Of a stretch of DNA of 64,000 nucleotides, positions 23,301 through 33,095 are shown piece after piece. The DNA is from Protula sp. h YS-2021. Taxonomy: Eukaryota > Annelida > Polychaeta > Sabellida > Serpulidae. A program made the translations under genes and the position numbers. Below the pieces are notes generated by a model. The model ran no database searches. It saw only the letters and a program-made list of their open reading frames with translations, and had not been told where the DNA came from. The stretch is taken from the NCBI GenBank assembly GCA_949752745.1, contig OX457028.1:20940352-21004351 (forward strand), in the 5' to 3' direction. Position 1 is the first letter of the stretch. Every line of letters begins with the position of its first letter.

Positions 23301-26300
23301 TTGGCTACTAACCAGCAGGTCAGGGAAGAGTTTGAAAAACGTAAAAACCGAAAACGGAAAGTTGAATCTCAGTTGCAAAATTCACTTACAAAAAATCAAA
23401 ATAAGTGTTACTAATCGAAATAAACAGTGTTAGTAATTGTGTTGAATATGTGCAGAATTCAATGCATATTAGAACTCTGAAAGTAGTGTAGAACATGCAA
23501 AGTTTGCAATTACAAATAAGTATCTCTAGTTAGGATAAATTTAAGAGTCTTTATACAAAAAAGCACTTATTTGGTCTTTAATGTCATTATTTGTGCTGCC
23601 AGACCTAAGTGAAGTATGTATTGAGTTTCTGTTCAGATTTAATACCACAATGAACGCCCGAAAAAACCTTGAAAAACCTTTATTTTTGAAATCGGAGTCA
23701 GTAAAAAAATCCTTAATATTTTTTAGACCACTTGAAAGCCTGTAAACATCAGACAAATAAACAAACACACAAACTCCCTGCCGCGCCTCCTGTGGGTTGA
23801 AAAAATCTTACGAAGAGACCATCTGCTATCTGTTATGTGCATGTCGAAGGAGGCAACTAATCAGAATTTGTTTCTAGCTCTTGTTTTATTGTTTGTTAAT
23901 TCTTCATTCTAGTTCTTGTTCTTTTAGATGATGCGTTCCGATATAACCTTCACTAGACAAACATTTCACTTGTGATATTGGCATAGACAAGTTTGTATTA
24001 ACAAAAATAGTTTTCACTTTTCAGAAACTCCAGTACCATCTTGTTTTGTATAAATCAGCGTTCGACTTCTGCCATTTACCCTTGACGCTAATTAATTGTT
24101 TTTAGCATCGCTTGCGGAGAATTTTACTGTCCATTATTTATGGATGTGTGTGTGTGAGTGTGTAAACACTGAAAATTTGGCAGGAACGTCCACAGGGTAA
24201 TCCTGCAAAAAAGCAAAAAATTGGCCAAATTTGGGAAAACACAAAAAATGCCACTTACATCGATTGCAATACCGCTTACTTACAGGCCTCTCATTGGAAC
24301 AAGGAGGTTGTTCTGCTACTTCTTCAGTCTTGTTTAAATGGCTATCCAGTTTAAACTTATGAGCAGGGTTAGGAAAAAGACGGCCTTTTCCAGACCGGGC
24401 CAGTGTTTTTTTCTGGATTTACCCACCTTTTTCTGGTCCAATCCTGTCAAATCCGCCCTTTTCTAGTCAATTGTCAGGCCTTCGCACGTTCCCCAGTTGA
24501 CATGTAAGCAATGAATCCGCGACGTTTTGTCTAGCGACGTTTCGTCTAAATATGCAAGGTGCGACATTTCGTCTAAATTGTGAAAAATGTAAACCCTTAT
24601 TTTTTGTACTTTTTGTACTCAATGCAAGCATTTGAGTGAAAAATAAAAAAATCTCACAATTCAGGCTTTATTCATCATACATGAAATTTATTTACAAATG
24701 TACAAAAATCGCACACTTCAGACCTTTTCATCATACATGAAATCAACAAGCAGTTCAGCAGTTCAGTACCTCTGTGACACTTTTTGATTTTGCCGGTTAA
24801 TTGACTGCGGTATAACCGGTCGTACTCCGTGTATCTGGCACCTCATGGAAAGGAAAGGATTTATTTTGAGGTGAAACTCCAAACCTTTACTGCAGGGCAT
24901 GGCATAGAAGGGATTTCTTTGACACGAATCCTCATCTCTTCACCGCACTCCGGGGAGGCTAGAGCCTTGCTAATTCACATTTCTTTTTGTGGGATAAGTG
25001 ACAAATAAAACTCAAGAACATTTATTGTGTGCGATTCCACATCTCTTCACCGCACTCCGGAGAATATTTGAAATAAAAAATACAAATATAAAGATCTAAA
25101 TAAACAATAATAATTTGTCGAAATGTCGCACTTTGCACATTTAGACGAAACAATGCCTGGACGACCGTCGATTCAGGGTTCGCCTTGGTACAATATTCTC
25201 AGAATACTTTGAACAAGAGGAAGGCTTCCCGCAAGGATGCATCCTTTCAATTCTACTTTTCCTGATAAAAATCAACAATATAAAAGATACACTGAGACAG
25301 GGGATAGATAGCTCACTCTTCGTGGATGATTTTGCCATGTCGTGTAGAGGCAAAAGTATGAATTTAATACAGCGTCGTCTTCAGCAGAGTATTTATTCTC
25401 TCCAAGTTTGGGCGAATAAGAATGGTTTTAAATTCTCACAAACCAAAACGGTTTGTATACACTTTTGTAAAAAACGAAAACAGCACGACGATCCAGTTTT
25501 ACACATCTCTAACGTGCAAATCCCTGTTGTCAAGGAAAACAAATTTTTAGGTTTAATTTTCGATAGCCAACTTAGTTTTATCCCACATATCAAACACCTC
25601 CGAAGAAAGTGTCAGAAGGCCTTAAATTTACTGAGAGTCATCTCCTCCCACGATTGGGGAGCAGATCGTGATATTAAACTCATGTTGTATAGAGCTCTAA
25701 TTAGATCGCGACTGGACTATGGCAGTATAGTTTATGGCTCAACTAGACCATCATATCTCAAGATGCTAGAACCGATACAGAATCAAGGCTTAAGAACATG
25801 TTTAAATGCCTTTAGAACATCCCCAGCCGACAGTTTACACGTTGAGGCAAATGAACAACCTCTCAATATACGGCGGTTAAAACTTGCCATGCAGTATTGT
25901 TTAAAACTTTACGCCAATAGAAATAACCCTACTCATCAGATTGTTTTCGGATCACATTATGCGGATAGAGGTACCAATGCTATCCCCCCCTTTGGAACTA
26001 GGATTATACCACACCTGCAGGAAGCAGGTATAATCATTGAATCTGTTGCAAATTACAAAATACCTAACCAACCCCCTTGGAAGTTAACGAAACCTGTGGT
26101 CTTGAAGACTCTTTCTGAGTCCACAAAAGAACGAACTAACCCGTGTGTATTTCAGTCAAAATTTGCAGAATTAAAGGATAATTATAATGACTACCATTTC
26201 ATATATACCGATGGTTCCAAACTTGAGGACATGGCTGCAGCAGCTATTGTCACAGAAAATAATACATTCAGAACCAGGCTCCCTGATGGGTCTTCTATTT

Positions 26301-27836
26301 TCTCTGCAGAAGTTAGAGCCCTGCAGCTAGCTATGCAAATTGTCAAGATTAGCCGCTACAAAAAATTCATATTGTGCGTGGACTCCATGTCAGTGCTTGA
26401 GTCACTAGAAAACTTACAGGTATCCAACCCAATAATTTTGGACTTGATAGAAAAACACGACGAAGTGGTAAAAGCTGGCAAAGAGATAATATTTTGTTGG
26501 GTACCGAGCCACGTTGGAATCCCGGGCAACGAGGCAGCCGACAAAGGCGCCAAAGAAGCGTTAAACCAAGACTGCTCAGATTTCCTTATACCGTCATCAG
26601 ATTTTAAGTGCCATATTTCTAGATATGTCAAAAATCTATGGCAACAATATTGGGATGAACAAACAGACAATAAGCTATACCAAATTAACCCTGTGGTAGG
26701 GCGCAAATTGCCCTCCCTAAATGGCCTTCGCGACGATATGGTAATTCACAGATTAAGAATAGGACATTCTTACACTACTCACAAACACCTCTTAAGAGGT
26801 GAACCACAACCCGAATGTATAAGTTGTCAGGAACGGTATACAGTAAAACACATCTTGATAGATTGTATAGACTTCAATCACATTCGCCCCCGTTATTATA
26901 GAGTTGATTCCATGAGAGAGCTGTTTGAGAAGGTAAATTCCAACAAGGTCCTGGAATTTTTAAAAGAGATTAATATGTATTCTTATGTGTAGACTACCAT
27001 TAAGTCTATTTTTAGTATATTTTTTAGTATATTTAAGATTTTATTTTATAATCATTTTCAATCAATAAAGTATAAATTCGACAAAGTTACCAGGAATGAC
27101 ACAATATGACCTACAACAGGTTTGCGGTGTCGTTAAACCAATCAAATAACTAACCAACTAACTTTAAACAATGCAGATACTTGTGCTCTGCTGTGTCACT
27201 CAATTCCATTTTAATCGCTATTTGTCTGGAGTGTGTCGGCTAAAGACATCGCGCAGCATGTTTTATGTAAACATGTGTTTTCTCTGCCCCCCCCCCCCCA
27301 CCTCCCTCAAGCGTCATATTAATGACTATGCTATTGTTCTAATTGTCTCCGGAGCACGTCAACTCAATACATATAAAGGCAACCCAGTTCTTATTTTTGT
27401 AATAAGAAAAGCTCATTAGGCGAAAACTGAATAGTCTGTAATTTAGAATAAAATATATTTAAGAATTAAAGTTATTATATAATCATTATATATTCAACTG
27501 TTTTTATGTCTCTTGTAAGAGCCGACCACAATTGACCAGAAAAAGCCACTTTTGGAGAATTGACCGGGACGGATTTATCCGGGTAAATCCACGTGAGATT
27601 TGACCATGCCAACCCTACTTAGGAGTATGGCTTTTCTCCGTTCTAGTTTTATTTGTTGTAGGTATCATGAATGGATGCAAAGCGCCGAGCTCCAACAACT
27701 CACCGCGTCGGAGCCGCTGACCCTGACAGAGGAGTACGACATGCAGCAAACATGGCTGCACGATGAAGACAGTAAGCTGAACTAATGCCCCCCCCCCCCC
27801 ACCCCCCCCCCCCACTCATCCCTACCACTTCCATTG

Positions 27837-27918
<82 letters not shown>

Positions 27919-29300
27919 CGTGTAGATTGGATATCGTATCTCAAGAGATAGTACCAACTTGTGATGGCATGGTGAGAAGGAGACAAGTTAATATTACTTT
28001 GATTACTTTGTGCAGGTGCACTAGCCGTTCTAGTTATAAGCCTTAATAAGACTGAGATAGTGATGTTAAACCAAAGTAAACAAGCCCAACACGCAGGGAT
28101 TTCCTTTGACTTGTGGAAGACCATTGCGGATTGTATTTGTAGAAAAGCGCCGCTCTTTTGATACATATTTTCGGTTTATTTCAGAATGCACATTTATCGT
28201 ACTGGATGCGAAGAAATTCAAAGAAACTCACAATGAAATAGGTACTTTTGTTTTGTTTATACTCAATGTAAAACAGCAAATCAATATGATTGACATAGTG
28301 ATATACTGCACCAGACTTATAATGGCAGTCAGCATGAGTCACGATGATGTACAGTACCAGATTTATAAATATCGCAACTGTGTTGGTTCACTTCCAAATT
28401 ATAGAGACTAGTTTTTATACACCTGGAATAAAGTTCCTAAACACATGCGCCGCTGCCCACTTTTATCACGGTCAAACTCTGCACCCAGCCCTTCCAAGAA
28501 TACATTACATTAACTACTTAAGACAAGACCCAAAGACTTCACACTCCAGTGTCAGTTAATCAGGGATTTAAAAACAGTCACATATAAGAAGGTCTTGTGC
28601 TTCTTTATGCTTTTTTAGGCTTCAAATTAAGGTTCGAAGAAAATATCCCCTCCCGTCACACACACACATACAACAAATAAGTAAACTATAAAGCATGTCC
28701 CGCGCTCAAAAAAAAAATGCATCTCATAGAGAACTCATCGGCAGATTAAATGCAGAAATAGGTATGGGAAAAAACGGTATATTGTCCTGTCGATTCTGTA
28801 TGACAGTTGCCAAAAAATGACTGGTAAACAGAGTTCACATGTTTGATAAACTAAGCAAAATGTATGCCTCAGTCATTGAGTAATACTACCCGTGTGCTAG
28901 TCAAGAATGAACTGGCATGTGCCGTTGTGTTTTGCAGAGGCGATGGTTGGAGACGTGAATTTATTTCTTAATGGCGAGGATAGGACATCTGCCGAGGCGG
29001 AAATCATGATTGCCGGTTTGTAGTCTGTTTTAAAAATAAAATACGCATCAAATTAGCCCACAGCATTACGGAGACTTTGCCGCTTTTATTTGGGTGTTGT
29101 GTGCTTCATTTCTGCATCAAGACGCATAAATTGACAGAGTGGTATACTCTGCCAGGTTTATGAATATCTTCAGGGTATGTGTTCGCGCTCCTCCTTTTCC
29201 TAATTCAGATCTGTGGAAGCAGGTCATTTTGTAGCATCCCATTCTCCAAAACTTCTTAGGCGTTTTCAACTTTCGACTTCAAATAATAATAATAAATAAA

Positions 29301-29363
<63 letters not shown>

Positions 29364-30377
29364 GATGAAAATCAAGAAGACATCGTTTTGATGCACTCTG
29401 ATGTTATTAATTTTATTTCGATTTATTGCTTATTTAACTTTTTTTGTTCCGCAAAGAAAACATGAGATATGTTCACATTTCAGAAAGCAGTGCTCGTGGG
29501 AAGGGCTATGGGAAGCAAGCATTGCTCATGATGCTTTTTTACGGTAAGAATGCCTTCTGCCATCGTGTTTTCTATTACAGTATCAGAGCTTTTTCTCATC
29601 ATGTTTTCTATTGCAGTATCAGAGCTTTCTGTCGTCATGTTTTCTATCACGTTCTAGGAGAAAGGCAGATCTGCGAATCATTTAAATACTCGGCAAGAAA
29701 ATGCGAGAAATTACCTACATTTCGAATAAAAAAGTATGATAAACGGACCTGCATTAGAAGTATTCTAGATAAGTCAGTGGCGGAAGAAATAGGATTTTTA
29801 CTGTTTAACCCCAAAATTTTGCACATCGATTATCAAGGGTTTAACGAGATAGCGGTGTCGTTTGGTGATGTAGAGTGTTTGGGTTTTACAGGTGTCCAGC
29901 AGCTCAACCTTACCAGCTACACCGCCAAGATTGGATTTGCCAATACGCCAAGTTTAAAAATGTTTGAAAAACTCGGGTTTAAAGAGGTAATTGAAGCAAC
30001 ATATATTTGCAGATCTGTTCTCTAAAATTTCCATTCTTGGATAGAAAGATTCGGGTCATTTTCAAATTTCCTCAACCGTTGAGGTCAGGACCGAAAGCGT
30101 TCTGCCCGAGACACGTTTTGATATTTGCATATTCTGCCCTTTGTTTACTACGTTAACATAAAGGGGTGGGGTGCGAGCGGGGGTAGCGGGAGGGGGGGGG
30201 GGGGGGCTTTTCTCAATGGTGTGCACGTGCAAACTTTATATTTACCCCTTAATGTTGCAGGAATCTCGGAGTGACTATTTCAAGGAAGTTACGTTACAAT
30301 TATCGATAACGGAATCCGTTAAAAGAACACTTTTTGAGGAAGGCAAACAATTCAAAATTGAAGAAGGGTCGAACTAG
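20317..30377 (+). CDS. NAT9: N-acetyltransferase 9 (GNAT family), 7 coding exons
   Basis: Coding exons: 20317-20393, 27662-27771, 28185-28241, 28938-29015, 29484-29543, 29892-29986 and 30261-30377. Every junction is GT/AG and phases match (2,1,1,1,1,0), giving 197 aa with a TAG stop. Family landmarks in order: start MRFNSKTW with VILIPYKKEHVP; YHEWMQSAELQQLTASEPLT; KCTFIVLDAKKF; MVGDVNLFL; the acetyl-CoA loop ARGKGYGKQALL (R-G-x-G-x-G type, exon 5); AKIGFANTPSLKMFEKLGF; and the tail FKEVTLQLSITES. Length is close to other NAT9 proteins (about 207 in human). The family transfers acetyl groups from acetyl-CoA; in flies it is linked to microtubule stability. The start is the first ATG after an acceptor at 20282, so an upstream leader exon is likely. 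Intron 1 (7.3 kb) is full of transposons. The end of exon 7 is duplicated downstream. Confidence 0.95.
20437..21165 (-). other. Candidate small secreted-protein gene, antisense in NAT9 intron 1
   Basis: The minus strand shows coding-like segments with splice signals. At 21065-20844 a 73-codon frame starts MVKTVIVCFLLVCG (signal-peptide-like) and continues with DIFGGRGCEDCDGSSG. Overlapping it in another frame, 21165-20956 starts MTTLFLLMVTLCVL, also hydrophobic, but part of this may instead be an intron end (GTGTGTTTTAG) before GGLGDAFGGSVSRSTAIN. A further segment from about 20597 after ACATTTCAG reads FCGFWSAGPGLTLN, YGSEEYLPMAGTGG, with a stop at about 20440. The pieces are glycine- and serine-rich and not recognised. 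I could not settle one spliced model. Confidence 0.25.
21290..21380 (+). repeat. 3' tail of the RT-RNase H LINE family
   Basis: TGACACAATGTGACCCGC is followed by GTCCTTAAATAAATC and AACAAACCATATAACTAA. This matches the tails after the relic at 17.8 kb and the long copy at 27.1 kb. Only the tail is left, as is common for 5'-truncated LINEs. Confidence 0.5.
21390..21605 (+). repeat. SINE-like short repeat
   Basis: GCATCCTAATATAGCC and the following TCGCAAAACGGGACGCTAAG resemble, from memory, the 3' part of short interspersed repeats common in molluscs. A partly similar segment (GTGGGTTG... TTCTTTTAG.TGATGCGTTCCGATATAACC, with gaps) lies at 23770-23960. No clear pol III boxes were found, so the class is a guess. 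Confidence 0.3.
21900..23425 (+). pseudogene. hAT-like transposase-derived gene, broken
   Basis: Several frames together follow a hAT-type protein. About 22185-22330: VDSRWLTLLSALQKIREQFP (the conserved RW block). 22349-22585: MTFPERIKPLFDEF and INHELI. 22685-23311: LPDIVKPALSTSHGNADSER, then SLSENNKVLTKNRAKLSDKT, equivalent to the hAT C-terminal dimerisation region. A strongly basic, lysine-rich, predicted coiled coil follows (MAKRKEKRRKKKKKATELKK onward). After a frameshift near 23300 the tail QQVREEFEKRKNRKRKVESQ ends at about 23412. At least three frame breaks make it a pseudogene. It sits in NAT9 intron 1 in the sense orientation. No ends were found. Confidence 0.55.
23426..24363. other. 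NAT9 intron 1 sequence without recognised gene
   Basis: It holds a possible SINE-like piece at 23770-23960 and a short TGTG run near 24146-24162. No exon is supported. Confidence 0.4.
24537..25153. mobile_element. MITE with GTTTCGTCTAAAT inverted ends
   Basis: Left GTTTCGTCTAAATATGCAAG then GTGCGACATTTCG. The right, read inverted, is GTTTCGTCTAAATGTGCAAA then GTGCGACATTTCG. Interior direct repeats include TTTTCATCATACATGAAAT-like sequence (24668 and 24731) and TCTTCACCGCACTCCGG (24937 and 25045). No coding potential. It lies directly beside the truncated 5' edge of the LINE. The target duplication is unresolved. Confidence 0.6.
25145..26992 (+). CDS. LINE ORF2 fragment: RT C-terminal half plus RNase H (intact frame)
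   Basis: The frame is open for about 615 codons from a stop at 25142 to TAG at 26990. There is no authentic start because the element is 5' truncated. In order: EGFPQGCILS (RT block B; the usual SVL/SPL is altered), FVDDFAMSC (catalytic F/YxDD box), NKNGFKFSQTKT, ENKFLGLIFD (thumb), SRLDYGSIVYG, then an RNase H domain beginning IYTDGSKLED with acidic residues expected for catalysis (D of YTDGS, E in SAEVRALQLA, D in LCVDSMSVL) and WVPSHVGIPGNEAAD. The tail carries a C-x2-C-x-H-like knuckle (CISCQERYTVKHILIDC). Such RT-RNase H order is typical of I/Nimb- or Jockey-related LINEs. It retrotranscribes its RNA at a nicked target when complete. Here the endonuclease and N-terminal RT are absent. 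Confidence 0.85.
   Translation, partial: TKQCLDDRRFRVRLGTIFSEYFEQEEGFPQGCILSILLFLIKINNIKDTLRQGIDSSLFVDDFAMSCRGKSMNLIQRRLQQSIYSLQVWANKNGFKFSQTKTVCIHFCKKRKQHDDPVLHISNVQIPVVKENKFLGLIFDSQLSFIPHIKHLRRKCQKALNLLRVISSHDWGADRDIKLMLYRALIRSRLDYGSIVYGSTRPSYLKMLEPIQNQGLRTCLNAFRTSPADSLHVEANEQPLNIRRLKLAMQYCLKLYANRNNPTHQIVFGSHYADRGTNAIPPFGTRIIPHLQEAGIIIESVANYKIPNQPPWKLTKPVVLKTLSESTKERTNPCVFQSKFAELKDNYNDYHFIYTDGSKLEDMAAAAIVTENNTFRTRLPDGSSIFSAEVRALQLAMQIVKISRYKKFILCVDSMSVLESLENLQVSNPIILDLIEKHDEVVKAGKEIIFCWVPSHVGIPGNEAADKGAKEALNQDCSDFLIPSSDFKCHISRYVKNLWQQYWDEQTDNKLYQINPVVGRKLPSLNGLRDDMVIHRLRIGHSYTTHKHLLRGEPQPECISCQERYTVKHILIDCIDFNHIRPRYYRVDSMRELFEKVNSNKVLEFLKEINMYSYV
26993..27165 (+). repeat. 3' UTR and tail of the RT-RNase H LINE
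   Basis: An AATAAAG near 27064 is followed by AATGACACAATATGACC, GGTGTCGTTAAACCAATC and an AACTAACCAACTAAC tail. The same tail, diverged, ends the relic at 17.8 kb and stands alone at 21.3 kb. Confidence 0.6.
27787..27917. repeat. Poly-C tracts and (AT)n microsatellite in NAT9 intron 2
   Basis: C14-A-C13 (27787-27814) is followed by about 40 AT units (27836-27917) interrupted once. It starts 16 bp after the exon 2 donor. Confidence 0.95.
29286..29363. repeat. (AAT)n microsatellite in NAT9 intron 4
   Basis: About 25 AAT units with minor breaks near the left edge, 120 bp upstream of exon 5. Confidence 0.95.
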
Positions 30378-32590
30378 CAAAGTGTGCATTTGATGTAAAC
30401 ACAGTTATGCACCTGATGTCACGGCAACTGGATTGCCGGACAGCCGAAAGATCCGTACAGTAGCATTAAGGGCTGCGATATGGAACAGAACCGTAAAGAT
30501 ACTGTTTGCATAATCGTCTCTGACTGTTAACCGTGATTGGTTGGAGGCCTGAGTCACCGCGCTTCAAGCATGGCACTGATATGCAAGGTTATAAAACACG
30601 GCAATTGGCGCAGTGGTAACCGATCCAGCAAAACTAGAAAAAGCGTTACGGTTTAAAAAAACTTGGTGAGCAACTTAAAAAAAAAAATGCTTCTTCTCCC
30701 ACTTTTGATCAGATTACCTTTAAATTTCGTGGAAATGTGTACTTGATAGACCATCCTTAAAAGCTTTTGGCGGTCCGGCAAAAATTCGCCAAATAAGGGG
30801 CATTTTAACATTTTTGGCACCGGTAGCGAATTTTCCAAAGGTTTTTCTTGTACAATTTCAATCGGATTGCCTTTAAATTTTGAATAGATGTTCACTAGCC
30901 TGTACTCTCTTGAAAAGTTACTTTTTGTCTAAATGGCGGGAATTTAAAATAAAAATTGCCAATTTACAAAAATTTTCTCCCAAATTTTAACCAGATTTCT
31001 TTAAAATTTTGTACCAATTTTTCAGTAATCGGTTTTTACAATATGGGTCTAGGACAATACCTCCCCCCCCCCCCCAGATGATACCCCACCCCCGACAATA
31101 TTCCCCAGAACACTTTTTGAGGAAGGCAAACAATTCAAAATTGAAGAAGGGTCGAACTAGCAAAGTGTGCATTTGATGTAAACACAGTTATGCACCTGAT
31201 GTCACGGCAACTGGATTGCCGGACAGCCGAAAGATCCGTACAGTAGCATTAAGGGCTGCGATATGGAACAGAACCGTAAAGATACTGTTTGCATAATCGT
31301 CTCTGACTGTTAACCGTGATTGGTTGGAGGCCTGAGTCACCGCGCTTCAAGCATGGCACTGATATGCAAGGTTATAAAACACGGCAATTGGCGCAGTGGT
31401 AACCGATCCAGCAAAACTAGAAAAAGCGTTACGGTTTAAAAAAACTTGGTGAGCAACTTAAAAAAAAAAATGCTTCTTCTCCCACTTTTGATCAGATTAC
31501 CTTTAAATTTCGTGGAAATGTGTACTTGATAGACCATCCTTAAAAGCTTTTGGCGGTCCGGCAAAAATTCGCCAAATAAGGGGCATTTTAACATTTTTGG
31601 CACCGGTAGCGAATTTTCCAAAGGTTTTTCTTGTACAATTTCAATCGGATTGCCTTTAAATTTTGAATAAATGTTCACTAGCCTGTACTCTCTTGAAAAG
31701 TTACTTTTTGTCTAAATGGCGGGAATTTAAAATAAAAATTGCCAATTTACAAAAATTTTCTCCCAAATTTTAACCAGATTTCTTTAAAATTTTGTACCAA
31801 TTTTTCAGTAATCGGTTTTTACAATATGGGTCTAGGACAATACCTCCCCCCCACCCCCCCAGATGATACCCCACCCCCGACAATATTCCCCAGAACACTT
31901 TTTGAGGAAGGCAAACAATTCAAAATTGAAGAAGGGTCGAACTAGCAAAGTGTGCATTTGATGTAAACACAGTTATGCACCTGATGTCACGGCAACTGGA
32001 TTGCCGGACAGCCGAAAGATCCGTACAGTAGCATTAAGGGCTGCGATATGGAACAGAACCGTAAAGATACTGTTTGCATAATCGTCTCTGACTGTTAACC
32101 GTGATTGGTTGGAGGCCTGAGTCACCGCGCTTCAAGCATGGTACTGATATGCAAGGTTATAAAACACGGCAATTGGCGCAGTGGTAACCGATCCAGCAAA
32201 ACTTGAAATGTGTACTTGAAATGTGTACTTGATAGACCATCCTTAAAAGCTTTTGGCGGTCCGGCAAAAATTCGCCAAATAAGGGGCATTTTAACATTTT
32301 TGGCACCGGTAGCGAATTTTCCAAAGGTTTTTCTTGTACAATTTCAATCGGATTGCCTTTAAATTTTGAATAAATGTTCACTAGCCTGTACTCTCTTGAA
32401 AAGTTACTTTTTCTCTAAATGGCGGGAATTTAAAATAAAAATTGCCAATTTTCAAAAATTTTCTCCCAAATTTTAACCAGATTTCTTTAACTAATTTTTC
32501 AGTAATCGGTTTTTACAATATGGGTCTAGGACAATACCTCCCCCCCCCCCCCCCCCCAGATGATACCCCACCCCCGACAATATTCCCCAG
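30324..32590 (+). repeat. Tandem triplication of the NAT9 3' end (~784 bp unit)
   Basis: The units are 30324-31106, 31107-31891 and 31892-about 32590. Each begins AGAACACTTTTTGAGG, inside NAT9 exon 7, and carries the last 18 codons plus stop, the 3' flank and an end rich in CCCC with GATGATACCCCACCCCCGAC. Copies 1 and 2 are nearly identical, differing mainly in C-run length and at GAATAGATG (copy 1) versus GAATAAATG (copies 2 and 3), which creates an AATAAA. Copy 3 lacks about 95 bp and has a duplicated TTGAAATGTGTAC. High identity suggests a recent event. The extra partial exons have no NAT9-like acceptor in frame. Confidence 0.95.
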
Positions 32591-33095
32591 CCATACCCCC
32601 CCCCGTACCAATACCCCCTCCCCCATCATTTTTTGCAATTTTCATTTTAAAGATTTTCATTAACGAACAACAAACTAATACAGTTCTGTGATCTGCAGTT
32701 AAAAGCTAAGAGATTTCGCTATGATCTAGTTGAAATGGGTATAACTGCAGTTCCACAACGCTTACAACTCATCTCATATGATCCATTCATGAAAGCTATT
32801 GTACATAAAGAAAATCCTCTATGATCTAGTTAAAAGGTTTGTAAATGCAATTTAACGCACCCCAGTTTATTGCAATTAATTATGCTGCGCAACGGAGTTG
32901 TTGCAGTTTGTGCTAAGCCTGACTGTGAATGAGACGCAGACTTGATATATCGATTTAAAGACTTGGGGGGGGGGGGAGGGGTATGGTCTTGGGGGTTTTG
33001 TCTTAGGGGTATCATCCGGGGGGGGGGGTATTGTCTTGGGGGTATCATCCGGGGGGGGGGGGTATTGTCTGGGGGGTGTGGTCCGGAACCCTTAC
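32591..33095. repeat. C-rich then G-rich repeats beside the triplication
   Basis: C-rich sequence (32593-32634) is followed by about 320 bp of ordinary DNA. Then come about three units of a ~45 bp G-rich repeat (GGGGTATTGTCTTGGGGGTA then TCATCCGGGGG, 32965-33080), which resembles in inverse orientation the C-rich end of the triplicated unit (GATGATACCCC, GACAATATTCCCC). Confidence 0.7.

Larger units (their letters stand above)
24364..27617. mobile_element. Candidate hAT termini enclosing nested MITE and LINE
   Basis: The left end CAGGGTTAGG and the right end CCAACCCTA (inverse TAGGGTTGG) are near-inverse. They are flanked by CTTATGAG (24356-24363) and CTTAGGAG (27618-27625), 7 of 8 identical. 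Inside both ends are related motifs (TCTGGATTTACCC at left; inverse GGGTAAATCC at right; TTTTTCTGGTC and its inverse GACCAGAAAAA). The right end stops 44 bp before NAT9 exon 2. A LINE and a MITE fill most of the interior. No hAT transposase is visible, so the call rests on the ends. Confidence 0.45.

Noticed and set aside
27834..28166. Tyr/Ile repeat frames
   Set aside because: They are translations of the (AT)n microsatellite.
30605..30625. TGGCGCAGTGGTAACC, resembling a tRNA A box, present in each triplicated unit
   Set aside because: No B box, acceptor stem or terminator follows, so neither a tRNA nor a tRNA-derived SINE can be supported.
30653..32381. Three near-identical minus-strand 74-80 codon frames
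   Set aside because: They are copies of the same non-coding stretch in the NAT9 triplication; there is no motif or splice support.
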